A program made the position numbers and the translations under genes. Positions 60,640 through 64,000 of a stretch of DNA of 64,000 bases are shown in pieces. Source of the stretch: Zingiber officinale. Lineage: Eukaryota; Streptophyta; Magnoliopsida; Zingiberales; Zingiberaceae. Each line of letters opens with the position of its first letter. Position 1 is the first letter of the stretch. Where the stretch lies: assembly GCF_018446385.1 (NCBI RefSeq), contig NC_056002.1, forward strand, positions 29,002,636 to 29,066,635. Reading direction: 5' to 3'. A model generated the notes under the pieces. The model was not told the DNA's origin and did no database searches. It saw only the letters and a program-made list of their open reading frames with translations.

Positions 60640-61130
60640 AACAATCAAATCTTCATCCCCCTAGGCTTAACCCCCTATTGTCTGTATGAATTTTTTTGGT
60701 GTCATTAGGCTTGACCCCTTATTGTCTCATTATCTATATTTAAATAATTTTATTATATTTTATTATCACAAACTAAGTCTTTTGGTCTCCCTCTTTCCCT
60801 ATTAATGTGTGTATTTGTCATAGTCTCATATCGTCTAACTGGAATATTTGTTAGATACTTAAATATATACTCATACCATCTTAAATATGTCTCTCAGAGT
60901 TTTTCATAAATAGAGGCAACCCTAACTTTCTTATTAATATTTTTGTTTCTCATTTTATCTATTCATATATATCCATACATACATTTTATCATCCTCATCT
61001 ATGTGACTTTCATCTTTTACTCGTGTGTTTATTTCATAGTCTAACATTTAGCTGTATATAATGTATCAAATCTAATTATTATTTTATAAAACTTCTATTT
61101 AAATATTAAAAATATTTTACAATCACAAAG
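60640..61130 (-). pseudogene. LINE reverse-transcriptase C-terminal remnant
   Basis: The minus strand shows decayed motifs of the plant LINE RT tail: THEXKMKVTXMRMIKCMYG near 60950-61050, then VRVASIYEKL, LRWYEYI, and REEGRP-like INRERGRPKDL near 60780-60820. Stops are frequent. The common 3' phrase of plant LINEs (antisense TTAGGCTTGACCCC at 60663 and 60706) flanks it. No poly-A or duplication could be set, so the element is a fragment. Confidence 0.7.
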
Positions 61131-62480
61131 ACATCTATGTCATCCTCCATTTCAACCTCTCGGTCACACCAACCCACAAGGAATTAACAATCTCTCTCAT
61201 TAATTAGTGCACTCGAACCCATCTAGAAAACTCAAACAATAGATTTTGGTATACAAAATAAGTTGAAACCAATTGAGTTAATTAGGTGTTTCTTGGGTAT
61301 TTATTCCTTGGTGGCATCCTTATGTATGAAAACTCTAACTTATTCTCACAAAGTTGATAAGTGTAGACCAATACAAGAGAAGCTAAGTGAGATTGAAAAT
61401 GCTCGAGAGATTAGTAAATAAAGAGTGTTTACTACTTTTGAGATTGAATATAGATCATTGATTTTTCATTTATAGAAAAAATATTTTCTTATTTATCACT
61501 CTTTACTAATTATTATTAAAATAGGATCTTCTATATTTCTACACATGAGATTCAATGGGTTTAAGAGATCAGCAAATGAAGATTTTTACTAATATTAGTA
61601 AAAGTAGGATTTTTCAGTATTTGTACATTAAATATTATTATATTCTGTTGAAATAGTTGTTAGAGAAGATGATAACTACTATCAAAATTCAAGTGGAGCA
61701 AGATTTTTAGTAAAGGAGTAATGACACTCTTTATCCAACAATTCTACATATTATTTTAAAGCTAAATTCTAAATTTCTTTCTTAATTTAATTTGACCATC
61801 CAATCGTTTGCATCTTCTATCTGTTGCCTAAAGAAGTATTTTAAATAGCTCCTATAAATCAACACAATTTAGTACATTTAAAGAAGAATATTATCCTAAC
61901 ATTTTAAGACATTATCAATTATCGAAGCAATGAAAAAGAAACACATTCGAAACTACAAGCTCGCACGCCGACTTAATTCAATATTAGAATCAGCATAGCA
62001 AGTTATTTTACTAAGATTTTAGAATACGATCTTAGCACTTAGTTCATATAGTCATGTGAAATTAGCTTTGTTAGAGTGTGTGAGTTCCAAAGGATTAAAG
62101 AGAGTTTAATCCATCCAATTCTTAATCAATTTTTAAAATTTTGAGTTCCATGTGTTTTTTTCACAAGCTACTATCATCCTAAATCATGGTCTTTCATAAA
62201 AGTCCTATGAATTTCGAACGAGAATTCCAAATCTTCGACTAACTCACACAAAAACATACATCGGACCACTAAATCTTCAAAATCAAATTTCTCCTCGATC
62301 CCTAAACCAATTGAGTCAAGATTATAGTCGTCGGAAAGCTAAGGTTCAAAGCTACAATCTCCTCTAGACCTTGGTCAAAACCAACCATCGCAACACGATT
62401 CATTCCCATCCAAAGTGAGGAGAGAAGCACACCAAAACCCTCATCAATTAGCATAGCCATCTCAAGGCTCCAAGCATCAT
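61131..62480. other. AT-rich intergenic DNA, nothing recognised
   Basis: About 1.35 kb upstream of the histone gene. No ORF, tRNA, LTR or tandem repeat was recognised. Base composition becomes more GC-rich from about 62480. Confidence 0.5.
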
Positions 62481-62717
62481 CCTGACCTGAACATCTTGCC
62501 CAATCTGATCCGTCCGAGCTGCGCGATCAGACGGTCCAAATTTGAAGCGGGGGGAGCAGTCGATCCGTGTGTTGCCTCTGGGGACCAATCGGCGCTCGTC
62601 GACCTGACTTCCTATCTGTATTTAAACTCCACCATCTCTCCTGCAGCCTCTCATCCCACGCTCTCGCTTTGCGTCGACTGTTCGATTCGGTTACTTTGAG
62701 CTCGTGACATCGGAGCC
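62481..62717 (+). promoter_or_regulatory. Promoter and 5' UTR of the histone H1 gene
   Basis: A CCAAT box is at 62585-62589, followed by a TATA-like TATTTAAA at 62619-62626, about 92 bp before the start codon. The GC-rich stretch 62505-62600 contains GCGCGATC, which resembles but does not equal the plant histone octamer CGCGGATC. The start context GGAGCCATGG is favourable. Confidence 0.65.
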
Positions 62718-63505
62718 ATGGCGTCCAAGGGATCGAAGGCGAAGAAGGCGGCGGCGCATCCTCCCTATGCAGAGGTTAGTGTTCTTGGGATTAGGGTTTG
62801 ATTGGATTTGGTTTTGTGGATTTTGGGGGTTCTGATGGCGGAGTGCCTTTGGATCTTTAGATGATCAAGGAGGCGATCGTTACGCTGAAGGAGAAGGGCG
62901 GATCGAGCCCGTATGCGATCGGGAAATTCGTCGAGGACAAGCATAAGGCGCACTTGCCGCCCAATTTCCGCAAGTTTCTCCTCGTTCAGATCAAGAAGCT
63001 CACCGCCGAGGGGAAGCTGACCAGAGTTAAGAGCTCCTTCAAGCTTTCCAGCCCCGCCGCTCGCCTGGCTCCTGCGAAGCCCAAGCCGAAGGCTAAATCT
63101 GCTCCTTCTGCCGCCAAATCTAAACCCAAAGCCGCTGTTGCTGCGGCCCCCAAACCGAAGGCGAAGGCCAAGCCGTCCGTTAAGCCAAAGCCCAAGGCCA
63201 CTCCAGCGAAGCCCAAAGTGGCGTTAAAGCCAAAGCCTAAGACGGCGGCAAAGGTTCCGGCGAAGCCCAAGGCGGCACTAAAGCCAAAGCTCAAGGTGGC
63301 GGAGAAGGTGGTGAAGAAGGCCGTCCCGGCGAAAAAATCGGGCGAAAAGAGGAAGCCTGCCTCGAAACCAAAACCGAAGGCAGCTGCTCGGCCGTCAAAG
63401 GCTGCGAAGACCGGAAAGAAAGACACGCCGACGAAGAGACCTGCAGCTCCAGCAAAGGGCGCAGCGACGGGGAAAAAGGCGACGCCGAAGAAGGCAAAGA
63501 AGTAG
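62718..63505 (+). CDS. H1: Linker histone H1 (two exons)
   Basis: Exon 1 is 62718-62774 (19 codons), the intron is 62775-62860 (86 bp, GTTAGT...TTTAG, phase 0), and exon 2 is 62861-63505. The 233-residue product binds linker DNA at the nucleosome entry/exit and compacts chromatin. A very short basic N-terminus (MASKGSKAKKAAA) is followed by the H15 winged-helix globular domain, residues about 14-82 (HPPYAE|MIKEAIVTLKEKGG, SSPYAIGKFVE, FRKFLLVQIKKL, KLTRVKSSFKLS). Residues 83-233 are a Lys/Ala/Pro-rich tail with KPKPKA-type repeats. The intron after HPPYAE is at the position typical of plant H1 genes. No AT-hook (RGRP) is seen, which argues against HMGA. The reading frame is intact and GC-rich, unlike the repeats around it. 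Starting at the exon 2 Met alone would lose the first helix of the domain, so the spliced model is preferred. Confidence 0.95.
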
Positions 63506-64000
63506 ATGATTCGACTCGATAATTATGTTTGTTTGTTTTTAGTTTTGTGTTCCATAAATTTAGGGCATCTTCTGAAGACAATTGTTGTGTTTACTTTCAA
63601 TGGGTCTAACAACGCTTTGTATAATTGGAAGGGGTTGATTATGGCAGTGTGATTACTCGACCTGACTTGTCCTGGATTTCATGGAACGAGAAGTGTGAGG
63701 TTATCGTTTCGGCAGCGTTTGCCATCGCCGGTTGTGATTGTTCACCGTTTGTTGGCGCATGTGACTGCGTCGCCAATTGTTGGCACGTTGCTGCTGCATG
63801 TGACTCTCGCTGCTCGCGTGAGTGTGCAGCAAGAGCAAGAGATTTTTGTTTTTTGGTTTTTTTTTTTTTGTTGGTATCAGTAACCAATTGATTTTATGTA
63901 AGTTTTTTTTATGGATCATCAAAGTAAATTTAAAAGTATTTGTATGGTGTTGAAGAGGTTACATGAAAACCCGACTGTTGCATCATGCTCCAGTGGCTGG
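63506..64000 (+). other. 3' UTR of H1 and downstream DNA
   Basis: The T-rich TTTGTTTGTTTTTAG at 63528-63542 and CCATAAATTT near 63552 fit a plant 3' UTR, but no cleavage site can be fixed. From 63640 there are short frames in both strands with no domain, and a T-run at about 63856-63869. Confidence 0.5.

Noticed and set aside
62986..63426. Minus-strand 146-codon frame antisense to H1
   Set aside because: A shadow of the Lys/Ala/Pro codons (mirrored as Phe/Gly/Ala); it has no independent signals.
62861..63505. HMGA-type or single-exon protein starting at the second Met
   Set aside because: No AT-hook is seen, the tail is H1-like, and the first helix of the globular domain is encoded in exon 1 with proper GT-AG splice sites.

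Overview
This window is nuclear DNA from a plant, very probably a monocot. The copia and gypsy lineages, the Au-like SINE and the plant-type linker histone point that way; Zingiberales is a guess from the general look of the LTRs and is not proven here. It holds one convincing host gene, a linker histone H1 with one intron at 62718-63505. Almost everything to its left is nested LTR retrotransposons.

Layout. (1) 1-17293: a gag-only Athila/Tat-like gypsy element. Its 5' LTR (cut by the window edge, ending at 8467) has been split by four later insertions: a SINE, two solo-type LTRs and a complete gag-only copia element. Each is bounded by a target-site duplication (TSD), and the 3' LTR (15719-17293) preserves every empty site. 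Its internal region carries a second gag-only copia element (11257-15193). (2) 17294-19043: an antisense gypsy-type ORF remnant and short repeats. (3) 19044-26492: a tandem copia array LTR-gag-LTR-gag-LTR inside a single CACAT duplication. (4) 26498-27653: a plus-strand Tat-type gypsy gag and protease remnant. It is interrupted at 27654 by more than 20 kb of inserted material: an LTR fragment, inverted copia LTRs, a decayed minus-strand copia pol, a minus-strand leader plus LTR, and a better preserved plus-strand copia pol (40906-44175) whose 3' LTR contains a 3 kb solo gypsy LTR. (5) 48742-about 60600: the Tat element resumes with integrase, a 96-bp x 11 tandem array, an antisense ORF, and a probable 3' LTR. 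Solo LTRs sit at 51238-52200 and 55698-59531, the second holding another LTR at 57242-58975. (6) 60640-61130: a decayed antisense LINE. (7) 61131-64000: the histone gene and its flanks.

How the parts relate. Four copia internal regions in the window encode only Gag (gag-polypeptide plus CCHC knuckle), with an initiator-Met-type primer-binding site and polypurine tract but no pol. Such elements would need polymerase and integrase supplied in trans. The most unusual signal is in the LTRs of these families: just upstream of the predicted TATA box each has a cluster of short palindromes, and the palindromic core differs by family (GGCGCC in most, CGATCG in one, ATCGAT/AGCGAT-like in another). Copy number varies even between LTRs of one insertion. 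A second cross-family signal is a roughly 70-nt potentially structured segment found both after gag in the gag-only elements and inside copia LTRs.

All boundaries were read by eye from TSDs, TG...CA ends and internal comparison. No percentages of identity or insertion ages are given because none could be computed.
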